Shown piece after piece: positions 9,775 to 17,132 of a stretch of 64,000 nt of DNA (within the stretch, counting starts at the first letter, position 1; each line of letters begins with the position of its first letter). The stretch is from Paragemmobacter kunshanensis (GTDB taxonomy: Bacteria; Pseudomonadota; Alphaproteobacteria; Rhodobacterales; Rhodobacteraceae): NCBI RefSeq assembly GCF_011059185.1, contig NZ_JAALFE010000011.1, positions 62,001 to 126,000 of the forward strand. Reading direction: 5' to 3'. Both the position numbers and the translations under genes were made by a program. The notes below the pieces were generated by a model. The model was not told the origin of the DNA and made no database searches. It saw only the letters and a list, made by a program, of their open reading frames with translations.

Positions 9775-10827
9775 TCAGAAGCGGGTGCCGGTCGCCTTGT
9801 CGAAAAGGTGGACGCCGGCCGGATCGACAGGGGCGAGCGTGATCTGGTCGCCGGGGCGGTGGCTGATCCGGTCGCGGAAGACGGCGACAAGTTCGCGGCC
9901 TTCGATGCGGACGACGACATGGGTTTCCGATCCGGTCGGTTCGACCACGGCGATGGTGCCCCTGATCCCGTCGGGCGAGTCCCCGAGGTTTTCGGGGCGG
10001 ATGCCATAGATCACCTCGCGCCCCTCGGCCACCTTCATGCCCGGCGGCAGCGGCAGGGTCGCGCCCCCTGCCCTGACGGTGCCGCCCTGCACGGTGCCTT
10101 CGATCATGTTCATCGAGGGCGAGCCGATGAAGCTTGCCACGAAGGTATTGGCGGGCCGGTCGTAGAGTTCCAGGGGCGCGCCGACCTGTTCGATCCGGCC
10201 GCCCTGCATGACGACGATCTTGTCGGCCATGGTCATGGCTTCGATCTGGTCATGGGTGACGTAGACGGTGGTGGTTTTCAGCCGCTGGTGCAGTTCGCGG
10301 ATTTCGGTGCGCATCTGGACGCGGAGTTTCGCGTCGAGGTTGGAGAGCGGTTCATCGAAGAGGAACACCTGCGGATCGCGCACGATGGCGCGGCCCATGG
10401 CGACGCGCTGGCGCTGCCCGCCCGAGAGGGCGCGGGGGAAACGGTCGAGATAGGGCGTCAGGCCCAGGACTTCGGCCGCGCGCTTGACGCGTTGGTCGAT
10501 CTCGGCCTTGTCCATCCCGCGCATCTTGAGCGCGAAGCCCATATTGGCGGCCACCGTCTTGTGCGGGTAGAGCGCGTAGTTCTGGAACACCATCGCGATG
10601 TCGCGCTCGGAGGGCGGCAGGTTGTTCACCCGCCGCTCGCCGATGCGGATATCGCCCGAGGTCACCTCTTCCAGCCCTGCGATCATGCGCAGGAGCGTGG
10701 ACTTGCCGCAGCCCGAGGGGCCGACCAGCACGACGAATTCGCCATCCACGATATCGAGATCCAGACCATGGACGACCTGCAGCCCGCCATAGGACTTTTT
10801 CAGCGCGCGGATCGTGACTTCGGCCAT
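9775..10827 (-). CDS. Sugar ABC importer ATP-binding subunit (UgpC type)
   Basis: CUT1 importer ATPase of 350 aa. Walker [10 protein letters not shown], signature LSGGQRQR, Walker [13 protein letters not shown]-loop VTHDQ, then a TOBE domain (FIGSPSMN, YGIRPENLG). The ATG at 10827 is preferred over 10881 because the extra 18 residues are not conserved and a G-rich ribosome site precedes 10827. It is divergent from the binding-protein gene at 11089, with the palindromic operator 10894-10905 in between, and heads the minus-strand transcript with the mutarotase and kinase. It should energise the permeases at 13812-15838. Confidence 0.9.
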   Translation of the reverse strand: MAEVTIRALKKSYGGLQVVHGLDLDIVDGEFVVLVGPSGCGKSTLLRMIAGLEEVTSGDIRIGERRVNNLPPSERDIAMVFQNYALYPHKTVAANMGFALKMRGMDKAEIDQRVKRAAEVLGLTPYLDRFPRALSGGQRQRVAMGRAIVRDPQVFLFDEPLSNLDAKLRVQMRTEIRELHQRLKTTTVYVTHDQIEAMTMADKIVVMQGGRIEQVGAPLELYDRPANTFVASFIGSPSMNMIEGTVQGGTVRAGGATLPLPPGMKVAEGREVIYGIRPENLGDSPDGIRGTIAVVEPTGSETHVVVRIEGRELVAVFRDRISHRPGDQITLAPVDPAGVHLFDKATGTRF

Positions 10828-10893
10828 GCCACCCCTCCCAAGGTTTCCCTTTTGGTAGCGGGTGAAGCGGGGCCTGTCCACGCACTAATCATA

Positions 10894-10905
10894 CTAACAT
10901 GTTAG
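10894..10905. promoter_or_regulatory. Candidate GntR operator, site 1
   Basis: Perfect 12-bp palindrome CTAACATGTTAG in the divergent promoter between the importer ATPase and its binding protein. An identical palindrome lies at the start of the GntR gene (24477) and variants lie at 13756 and 20736, which makes binding by that regulator likely. Confidence 0.75.
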
Positions 10906-11088
10906 AAACTTGACAGGGGGCCTCCCCCGCGCCAAGGTTCGCGCAGGGAGTGCTGCCGCACGGGGTTGGGAGGCCCTTTTCTGATCGTGAGGACCGCGTC
11001 GCGCGGCCTTGGGCATTCCGGACGTCTCGATCAATCAAGAGGGCTGGCGCCATGGCGGCGACCGGCCGCACCCAGGGAGGATATCGAC

Positions 11089-12720
11089 GTGAAGGTTGGA
11101 GCATATGAGATCATGCAGGCGCGGATGAGCCGCCGCCGCATGCTGCAAGGGGCGACGGCGCTGGGCGCGGTGACGGCGGTTTCCGGCGCGATGGGCCTGC
11201 GTCCGGCCATGGCGCAGGAGGGCAATGTCCGGGCCGAGATCCTGAAGATCCCCGGCGTGGGCATGGGCAGCCCGACCGATGCCGACTGGCAGAAGGTGGG
11301 CGAGATGTGCCTGGGCGCGACCAAGGCCAATGTGGCGGAGGGCGAATTCGCGGGCGTGGAGCTGACCTTCCTCGGCCTGAACAACCAGAACCTGCACAAC
11401 TTCCTGTTCCGCGGCTTTCTCAAGCCGTGGGAGGCCTATACCGGGGCCAAGATCAACTGGATCGACCTGGCGCAGGCCGATTACAACGCGCGCCTGCAGC
11501 AATCCATCGCCACCGGCACGGTCGATTTCGACATCATCGAGATGGGCGCGCCCTTCGAGGGCGACACGGCGGGCCGTGGCCTGCTGGACGAGATGCCCGA
11601 CTGGGTGAAGACGCAGATCGAGGCGGATGACCTGGTGGGTTACCTGCAGCCGCCGGTCGGCACCTGGGATGGCAAGACCTATCGCATCACCATCGACGGC
11701 GACTGCCACACCTTCGCCTATCGGACCGACTATTTCGGCGAGGGCGCCATCGGCGGGGCCGAGGTGCCGAAGACCTGGCAGCAGGTGAACGAGGTGTCGA
11801 AGGCGCTGATCGGGCAGACCGACCCGCTGACCGGGCAGCCCGCGCATGGCTATCTGGATCCGCTGAAGGGCTGGGGCGGGTTCGGGATGTATTTCATCGC
11901 CAACCGCGCCGCGGCCTATGTGAAACACCCCGACGATCCGGCCTGGCTGTTCGACCCCGACACGATGAAGCCGCGCGTGAACAATCCGGGCTGGGTGCAG
12001 GCCATCCAGGACGTGATGGATCTGATCGCGGCAGGCGCCTATCCGGCCGACCAGATCAACGCCGATCCCGGCACCACCGGCTTCAGCCAGTTCCTGGCGG
12101 GCACCGGTTCGATGCTGATGTGGTGGGGCGATATCGGATCGTCGGCGCGCACCTCGGATACCTCGGTCGTGGGGGATGTGGTGGGCTTTGGCATCAACCC
12201 CGGCTCTGACCGCCGCTACAACTCGGCCGCCGGGGCCTGGGAGGAAACCGCCAACGAAGCGCCGCTGATGGCCTATATCGGCTGGGGCATCTATGTCACC
12301 AGCCGCGTTTCGGGCGACGAGAAGAAGCGCAAGGCGGCCTGGTCGGCGGCGGCGCATCTGGGCGGCAAGGACCTGTCGCTGTGGACGGCGGCCTATCCGT
12401 CGGGCTTCCAGCCCTACCGCAACTCGCACTTCCAGTACGAGGAATGGGAAGCGGCGGGCTATGACCGGGCCTATATCGAGGATTATCTGGGATCGAACCT
12501 CGACAGCTACAACCACCCGAACGCGGCCATCGAGCCGCGCATCCCGGGCATCTTCCAGTACTATTCGGTGGCCGAGGACGAATTGTCCAAGGGCTTCGCC
12601 GGGCAGTACGCATCGGCGCAGGAAACGGCGGATGCGATTGCGGCGGCCTGGGAGAAGATCACCGACCAGATCGGCCGCGACAGCCAGATCGCGCTGTACA
12701 AGGCGAGCCTGGGGATGTGA
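11089..12720 (+). CDS. Sugar ABC importer substrate-binding protein, Tat-type leader
   Basis: Family 1 extracellular solute-binding protein of 543 aa, larger than the usual 400-450. The GTG at 11089 is chosen for its ribosome site GGGAGGATATC; upstream codons from 10966 are not protein-like. A twin-arginine leader is visible (MSRRRMLQGATALGAV, then PAMAQ), so export of a folded protein by Tat is likely. The mature part is rich in aromatic residues (WMWW-like patches such as SMLMWWGDIG and GWGGFGMYFI), typical of carbohydrate pockets. It ends with a terminator at 12748-12779, so it may be expressed apart from the permeases. Confidence 0.88.
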   Translation: MKVGAYEIMQARMSRRRMLQGATALGAVTAVSGAMGLRPAMAQEGNVRAEILKIPGVGMGSPTDADWQKVGEMCLGATKANVAEGEFAGVELTFLGLNNQNLHNFLFRGFLKPWEAYTGAKINWIDLAQADYNARLQQSIATGTVDFDIIEMGAPFEGDTAGRGLLDEMPDWVKTQIEADDLVGYLQPPVGTWDGKTYRITIDGDCHTFAYRTDYFGEGAIGGAEVPKTWQQVNEVSKALIGQTDPLTGQPAHGYLDPLKGWGGFGMYFIANRAAAYVKHPDDPAWLFDPDTMKPRVNNPGWVQAIQDVMDLIAAGAYPADQINADPGTTGFSQFLAGTGSMLMWWGDIGSSARTSDTSVVGDVVGFGINPGSDRRYNSAAGAWEETANEAPLMAYIGWGIYVTSRVSGDEKKRKAAWSAAAHLGGKDLSLWTAAYPSGFQPYRNSHFQYEEWEAAGYDRAYIEDYLGSNLDSYNHPNAAIEPRIPGIFQYYSVAEDELSKGFAGQYASAQETADAIAAAWEKITDQIGRDSQIALYKASLGM

Positions 12721-12747
12721 TCGGCCCCTGACGGGGTAGGATGAGAG

Positions 12748-12779
12748 CGCCCGCTGCGGGGAACCGTGGCGGGCGTTTT
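12748..12779 (+). terminator. Terminator after the binding-protein gene
   Basis: Stem CGCCCGC (12748-12754) with GCGGGCG (12769-12775), 14-nt loop, then TTTT. It starts 27 bases after the stop codon and separates the binding protein from the permeases. Confidence 0.75.
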
Positions 12780-12826
12780 GCGAGGCGTAAACAGTAGTCC
12801 ACTGTCGTAAGCTTTAGAGGTGTGGC

Positions 12827-13465
12827 TTGGCTTCAAATCGCCATCTTCAAATCGACCTTTTGTCTGCGAAGATAGAAGAAGTTGACGGCCCAAGCGTAGA
12901 TCAGATTTTGCAAATCGCAGATCAACCCAATGAGCGCACGCCGTTCGGCGATATACTTAAAAACAGCAAGTTCATCAGGACACCCAGCGGAAACTGGATT
13001 ATTGATGCTCGAATGGCAAATTTTAATTTTCAACGTAACGGGTACGAAATCCAGACAGCAGATTTCAGTCTAGATTTCTCATTTGACGCGGCATTGAGCA
13101 AAAAAGATTTAAACGGCGATCAGTTCTTGTATTCATTGTCGCGACAAATCGAACGCCAAACTTGGAAAAATAGACGCAGGTCCATCCCAACGTATTTCCG
13201 CTTGGGTGAGTTATCTGAAGGCTCAATACGTGGTAAACTATATGCCGGATTATTTGCTTTTGGCTCATTTATTGCGGCTTATCCAGAACTCAAGCAAGGC
13301 ATTAGGGAAATTCTAGAAGACAGTTACTCTCTGGTGAATTACCTTCAAACAGCGATCCGCGCGTCAAAGCTTCCGGAGCCAAAACCATCAGACCAAGATG
13401 ATGGCTTTCTTGAAGCGAAAGCTATTATCGACAGACGCAGAAAGCTTATGGAGCGAAAAAGCTAA
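12827..13465 (+). CDS. Low-GC orphan protein inserted in the importer locus
   Basis: I do not recognise this 212-aa protein. Its base composition is plainly lower in GC than everything around it, with A/T-ending codons (AAA, GAA, ATT, TTT) that neighbours avoid, so recent transfer is likely. The start is uncertain: TTG at 12827 with AGAGG upstream is the best candidate. It is mostly polar with one hydrophobic stretch (LYAGLFAFGSFIAAYPELKQ, residues about 140-160) and a charged C-terminus (DRRRKLMERKS). That layout resembles small accessory proteins of mobile or defence islands, but I can assign no family. It lies between the binding-protein terminator and the permease promoter. Confidence 0.7.
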   Translation: MASNRHLQIDLLSAKIEEVDGPSVDQILQIADQPNERTPFGDILKNSKFIRTPSGNWIIDARMANFNFQRNGYEIQTADFSLDFSFDAALSKKDLNGDQFLYSLSRQIERQTWKNRRRSIPTYFRLGELSEGSIRGKLYAGLFAFGSFIAAYPELKQGIREILEDSYSLVNYLQTAIRASKLPEPKPSDQDDGFLEAKAIIDRRRKLMERKS

Positions 13466-13677
13466 GTCACACCAGCACTGAAAAAATAGTTTTACCCTAT
13501 GCGTTTGCTCCCTTTATCAGAAGGGTTCCATCAGCCCAACGCAGCTATGCAATAGCCTATGGCAACATTCTCCGTTGAGAAGCGTATCATGCACTGCTAT
13601 GCCCACCGGCGTCGGGCCGGGGAACATGGTCGGCAGCGCCGCGCAAGCGGTGACGGACCCCCCGTCCTACTGATCAA
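13466..13677. other. Non-coding stretch between orphan gene and permease promoter
   Basis: The 346 bp from 13466 to 13811 hold no convincing gene. The first 100 bp are AT-rich like the orphan gene; from about 13600 the composition returns to that of the chromosome. The GC-rich part 13600-13709 has several short complementary segments and ends in a strong terminator, so a small RNA is possible. Confidence 0.4.
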
Positions 13678-13709
13678 GGCCCGCCCTTCGTGGCGGGCCG
13701 TTTCTTTTT
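13678..13709 (+). terminator. Strong intrinsic terminator
   Basis: Perfect 8-bp stem GGCCCGCC/GGCGGGCC (13678-13685 and 13692-13699), 6-nt loop, then GTTTCTTTTT. It would end any transcript from the orphan gene or an sRNA before the permease promoter. Confidence 0.85.
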
Positions 13710-13755
13710 CGACCCTTGCCCTGCTGGCACGCTTGCCACCCGCCCCACCCCCCGA

Positions 13756-13767
13756 CTAACATGCTAG
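13756..13767. promoter_or_regulatory. Candidate GntR operator, site 2
   Basis: CTAACATGCTAG, one mismatch from the perfect palindrome at 10894 and 24477, 45 bases upstream of the permease start codon. It implies that the permease-mutarotase transcript has its own regulated promoter. Confidence 0.7.
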
Positions 13768-13775
13768 CATGACCC

Positions 13776-13794
13776 GTGCGCCGCTCTGGCGCAC
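13776..13794 (+). other. Leader hairpin before permease start
   Basis: GTGCGCC (13776-13782) pairs with GGCGCAC (13788-13794) around a 5-nt loop, just downstream of the operator and 17 bases before the start codon. It may shape the 5' untranslated leader; function unknown. Confidence 0.5.
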
Positions 13795-13811
13795 CGTTCC
13801 GGGGGGAGCAG

Positions 13812-14918
13812 GTGAGCAGCGAAGGCGATCTTCTTCATGTCGTGACGAACGACAACATCCCCGAAGGGCGCAAGCGCTTTGGCCGGGCGATCATCTGGGG
13901 CACGGCGGGGCTGACGGCTCTGGTGGGGGGATTGCAGTTCCTGCAGGCCACGGGGCAGGCAGAGTTCGGCTTTGCCAACTGGCGGCCCACGCTTTACGCC
14001 TTTTGCACCTGGGCCGTCGCGCTGTGCTGGGGGCAGGTGCTGATCAATGGCGAGCATGGGAAGCGCACGCTCTTCGTGCTGCCGGCAGCGATCTTCGTGG
14101 CGGCGCTGACGATCTTTCCGCTGCTGTTCGGCCTGATCATCGCCTTCAGCGACTGGAACCTGTCGAGCCCGACGGGGCGGCAGTTCAACGGGTTGGACAA
14201 TATCCGGCAGATGTGGACGGACCCGTTCTACTGGAACGCGCTGTGGAACATGGTGCTTTATTCGCTGGCGATCCTTGTGGAATATGCCATCGCATTCGGC
14301 CTTGCGCTGCTTCTGAACGCGCAGATCCGGGCGCGGAAGTTCTTTCGCGTGGCCTTCCTGCTGCCGCTGATGCTGTCGCCGGTGGCGGTGTCCTGGATGA
14401 TCGGCAAATCCATGCTGGAGGCGCGCTATGGCCCGCTGTCGCGGCTGGCGCGGTTCCTTGGGGTGGAGAATCCGTCCTTCTTCGGTTCGCCCGAGATCGC
14501 GCGGGCGACCATCATGGTGATGGATGCCTGGACCTATATCCCCTTCATGATGATCATGATCCTGGCGGGGCTGCAGGCCATCCCCAAGGAGTTGAACGAG
14601 GCGGCGAAGGTTGACGGCGCGAATGGCTGGCGGAATTTCTGGGAGGTGACATTCCCGCTGATGCTGCCCGTGTCGATCACGGCGATCCTGATCCGCATCA
14701 TCTTCAAGCTGAAGCTGGCGGATGTGGTGATCAACGTCACCTCGGGCGGGCCGGGGGGGGCGACGGATACCGTCACCAGCTTCATCTTCCGCGAATATCG
14801 CGAGAGGTCGAATGTGGGTTACGGCACGCTGCTGGCCTTTGTCTATCTGGTGGTCATCGTGATCGCCATGACGATCCTGATGAAACTCGCCGACCGCTGG
14901 ATGAGGCCCCGGACATGA
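13812..14918 (+). CDS. Sugar ABC importer permease 1 (MalF class)
   Basis: Inner-membrane permease of 368 aa from GTG 13812, chosen for the GGGGGGAG ribosome site; the frame extends upstream to 13776 but that part is the leader hairpin. It carries two extra N-terminal membrane helices (AIIWGTAGLTALVGGL and FCTWAVALCWGQVLI, about residues 25-80) before the common six-helix core. The EAA loop reads EAAKVDGAN near residue 262. Its stop overlaps the next permease start by four bases. It pairs with the ATPase at 9775-10827 and the binding protein at 11089-12720. Confidence 0.9.
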   Translation: MSSEGDLLHVVTNDNIPEGRKRFGRAIIWGTAGLTALVGGLQFLQATGQAEFGFANWRPTLYAFCTWAVALCWGQVLINGEHGKRTLFVLPAAIFVAALTIFPLLFGLIIAFSDWNLSSPTGRQFNGLDNIRQMWTDPFYWNALWNMVLYSLAILVEYAIAFGLALLLNAQIRARKFFRVAFLLPLMLSPVAVSWMIGKSMLEARYGPLSRLARFLGVENPSFFGSPEIARATIMVMDAWTYIPFMMIMILAGLQAIPKELNEAAKVDGANGWRNFWEVTFPLMLPVSITAILIRIIFKLKLADVVINVTSGGPGGATDTVTSFIFREYRERSNVGYGTLLAFVYLVVIVIAMTILMKLADRWMRPRT

Positions 14919-15838
14919 CCGCCACCACGCAGATCTTCCGCGATTCCGAGGCCGACCGCCGCCACCGCGCCAAGTGGTGGACCAGCCGGATCGCCATTTA
15001 CGGCGTGCTGATCCTGTGGACGGTGATCTGCCTGTTCCCGATCTACTGGACGATCACGACCAGCTTCAAGATGGCGCCCAACGTGATGAAGGGGAACATG
15101 GTGCCTTGGGTGGATTACCAACCCGCCTGGCTGGGTTGGCGGTCGCTGGGCCTGTCGCCGGATACGATCGGCAATGAAAGCACGGTGCGGGCAGAGTTCA
15201 TGAAGCGCTTCCTGAATTCGGCGGTGATCTCGGTCACGTCCTCGGCGCTGGCGGTGGCCTTGGGCAGCCTGGCGGCCTATGGCCTGTCGCGGTTCAACTA
15301 TCGCTTCGGCTTCATGAAGAACGCCGATATCAGCTTTTTCTTCCTGAGCCAGCTGATCCTGCCGCCGGTGGTTCTGGCCCTGCCCTTCCTGGTGCTGTAC
15401 CGGGAACTGGCGCTCTTGGATACGCGGGTGGGGCTGATCCTGCTTTATACGCTGTCGGTGCTGCCCATCGTGATCTGGATCATGCGCGACCAGTTCGGCT
15501 CGATCCCGACGGAGCTGGAGGAGGCGGCGCTGGTGGACGGGCTTTCGATCTGGGGGGCATTCGCCACGATCATCCTGCCCATCGCCCTGCCGGGGATGGT
15601 GGCGGCCTTCATCCTGTCGCTTGTGCTGACCTGGAACGAGTATTTCTTCGCGGCGCTGCTGACATCGACCTATGCCAATACGCTGCCCGTGATGGTGGCC
15701 AGCCAGACAGGGAGCCAGGGCATATCGTGGTGGTCGATGGCCGCGCTGTCCTTTGCGGCGATCCTGCCCCTGATCGTGATCGGGGTGGTGCTGGAGAAAT
15801 ACATCATCAAGGGAATGGCCGCGGGGGCGGTGAAGTGA
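14915..15838 (+). CDS. Sugar ABC importer permease 2 (MalG class)
   Basis: Permease of 307 aa with an N-terminal cytoplasmic tail of about 25 residues, then six membrane helices starting with IYGVLILWTVICLFPIYW. The EAA loop is EAALVDGLS near residue 205. It overlaps permease 1 (ATGA) and is followed, after a hairpin cluster, by the second mutarotase gene. Ends with the typical GMAAGAVK tail of MalG-like subunits. Confidence 0.9.
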   Translation: MTATTQIFRDSEADRRHRAKWWTSRIAIYGVLILWTVICLFPIYWTITTSFKMAPNVMKGNMVPWVDYQPAWLGWRSLGLSPDTIGNESTVRAEFMKRFLNSAVISVTSSALAVALGSLAAYGLSRFNYRFGFMKNADISFFFLSQLILPPVVLALPFLVLYRELALLDTRVGLILLYTLSVLPIVIWIMRDQFGSIPTELEEAALVDGLSIWGAFATIILPIALPGMVAAFILSLVLTWNEYFFAALLTSTYANTLPVMVASQTGSQGISWWSMAALSFAAILPLIVIGVVLEKYIIKGMAAGAVK

Positions 15839-15854
15839 CGGCCTGCGGGGCCAC

Positions 15855-15922
15855 GATTTTTCTGCGAAAAATCAGCCCCGCGCGGCCTGAATTTTCGCAG
15901 GAAATTCGTTGGCCGCGCGGGG
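15855..15922. repeat. Nested triloop hairpins before mutarotase copy 2
   Basis: Hairpin A: 15855-15862 with 15866-15873, loop TGC. Hairpin B: 15889-15896 with 15900-15907, loop GCA, one G-T pair. Hairpin B is enclosed by a perfect 12-bp outer stem, CCCCGCGCGGCC (15876-15887) with its complement at 15911-15922. The loops of A and B are reverse complements, the same design as the array at 8188-8301. The outer stem ends 7 bases before the mutarotase start codon and could hide its ribosome site. Confidence 0.8.
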
Positions 15923-15929
15923 GGTGGCG

Positions 15930-16385
15930 ATGCTGAAGGGAATGGATCCGCGGCTGTCGGCAGAGATCGTGCATGTGCTGATGCTGATGGGCCATGGCGA
16001 CGATCTGGTGATCTGCGATGTGAACCATCCTGCGGCGACGATCGCGGCGGAAACGACCTATGGGCGGCTGGTCGACATGGCGGGCTGCGACATCCCAACG
16101 GCGGCGCGGGCAATCCTGACGCTGATGCCGCTGGATAGCTTCGTTCCCGCGCCGGTCAGCCGGATGCAGGTGGTGGGCGACCCCGACGGGGTGGTGCCGA
16201 TCTTCGCGCGGATGCAGGCGGTGGTGGATCTGGCCGAGGGGCGGGCCGTGCAGGTGCAGGCGCTGGAGCGGTTCGCCTTCTACGAGGCGGCGAAGCGGTC
16301 CTTCGCCATCATCCGCACCAGCGATAGCGGGCCTTACGGGTGCTTCATCCTGAAGAAGGGCGTGGTGGACTTGCCAGAGCTTTAG
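15930..16385 (+). CDS. RbsD/FucU-family sugar mutarotase (copy 2)
   Basis: 151-aa mutarotase paralogous to 9241-9693. Same signatures: MLKGMDPRL, MGHGDDLVICDVNHP with the catalytic His, and C-terminal YGCFILKKGV. It is transcribed behind the two permeases, so each half of the split importer locus carries its own anomer-interconverting enzyme. The ATG at 15930 is preferred over a TTG at 15909 that would lie inside the hairpin stem. Anomer or substrate specificity may differ from copy 1; that cannot be read from sequence. Confidence 0.88.
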   Translation: MLKGMDPRLSAEIVHVLMLMGHGDDLVICDVNHPAATIAAETTYGRLVDMAGCDIPTAARAILTLMPLDSFVPAPVSRMQVVGDPDGVVPIFARMQAVVDLAEGRAVQVQALERFAFYEAAKRSFAIIRTSDSGPYGCFILKKGVVDLPEL

Positions 16386-16397
16386 GCGGGCGCTGTC

Positions 16398-17132
16398 TCA
16401 GAGGCCAAGCACCTTGCGCAGATGCGCCAGCGCCAGCTGCACCCCTTCTTCTCCCCTTGCCGCCGTGGCGCGGGGGGCGGTTTCGGTCCACCAGGGATCA
16501 CCCTCCCCTGCCCGTTCCATCGCAACGGTGTCGGGGGCAAGGGCCAGCATGAGTGCCGTCTCGCCCTCTCCCGCATGATCGAAGGGAAAGACGTCGTTCT
16601 TCGGAAACAGCGGATGCAGGCGGATCCAGTTGAAAGGGTCGGTTCCCTGCCCGTGTTGGGCATAGTAATCTGCCATGTCGCGCCGGCCCCACCAGCCCGC
16701 GCCGCGCTCCGCCTCCAGATGCCGGAAGATCGCGTTGCGGGCGGCAAGGCGGAAGGCAAGGTCGGTGGGCATGCCCTGCGCGATGTTTTCCGACTGGTGG
16801 TGGATCACCGCATGGACATTGCGGAACCCCGCGCGGATGAGCGAGGCACACAGCGCCTCGAAAAACGGCACGAGGGCGGATGCATCCACATGCAGCGTCG
16901 TGCCATGCTCCGGCCCCGCGACGGCATGGGAGGCCGCGCCATAGGCGAAGGGCGGCAGGGTGACGATCTCATCCCCCAGACGGTCGAGGATTTCGGTCAC
17001 GGCCAGCAGGTCCACCCCTGCGGGCAGGTGGCCACCGTGATGTTCCATTACACCCAGCGGCAGGACGACCGGTGTCCCTGCGGCAATCGCCGCCTGCACC
17101 TGATGCGGGCGCATGCGGTCATAGCGCATCAC
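16398..17132 (-). CDS. Creatininase-family amidohydrolase
   Basis: 244-aa protein of the creatinine amidohydrolase family, two-metal enzymes that open cyclic or linear amides (creatininase, MftE and ArfB belong here). Metal-ligand motifs are visible: LGVMEHHGGHLPAGVD (Glu, His, Asp) near residues 26-41 and the HAGEGETALML segment near residue 185. A second histidine patch VIHHQSEN is where the family usually has GHGGN, so the active site is modified. Its start overlaps the kinase stop by four bases, so it is the last gene of the BtpA-M42-kinase-creatininase transcript. Its presence in a sugar operon is unusual and suggests an amide or lactam intermediate. Confidence 0.8.
   Translation of the reverse strand: MMRYDRMRPHQVQAAIAAGTPVVLPLGVMEHHGGHLPAGVDLLAVTEILDRLGDEIVTLPPFAYGAASHAVAGPEHGTTLHVDASALVPFFEALCASLIRAGFRNVHAVIHHQSENIAQGMPTDLAFRLAARNAIFRHLEAERGAGWWGRRDMADYYAQHGQGTDPFNWIRLHPLFPKNDVFPFDHAGEGETALMLALAPDTVAMERAGEGDPWWTETAPRATAARGEEGVQLALAHLRKVLGL

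Noticed and set aside
13590-13709. Possible SRP RNA, tmRNA or riboswitch
   Set aside because: Conserved SRP, tmRNA or B12-riboswitch boxes are not present; kept only as a possible unknown small RNA.
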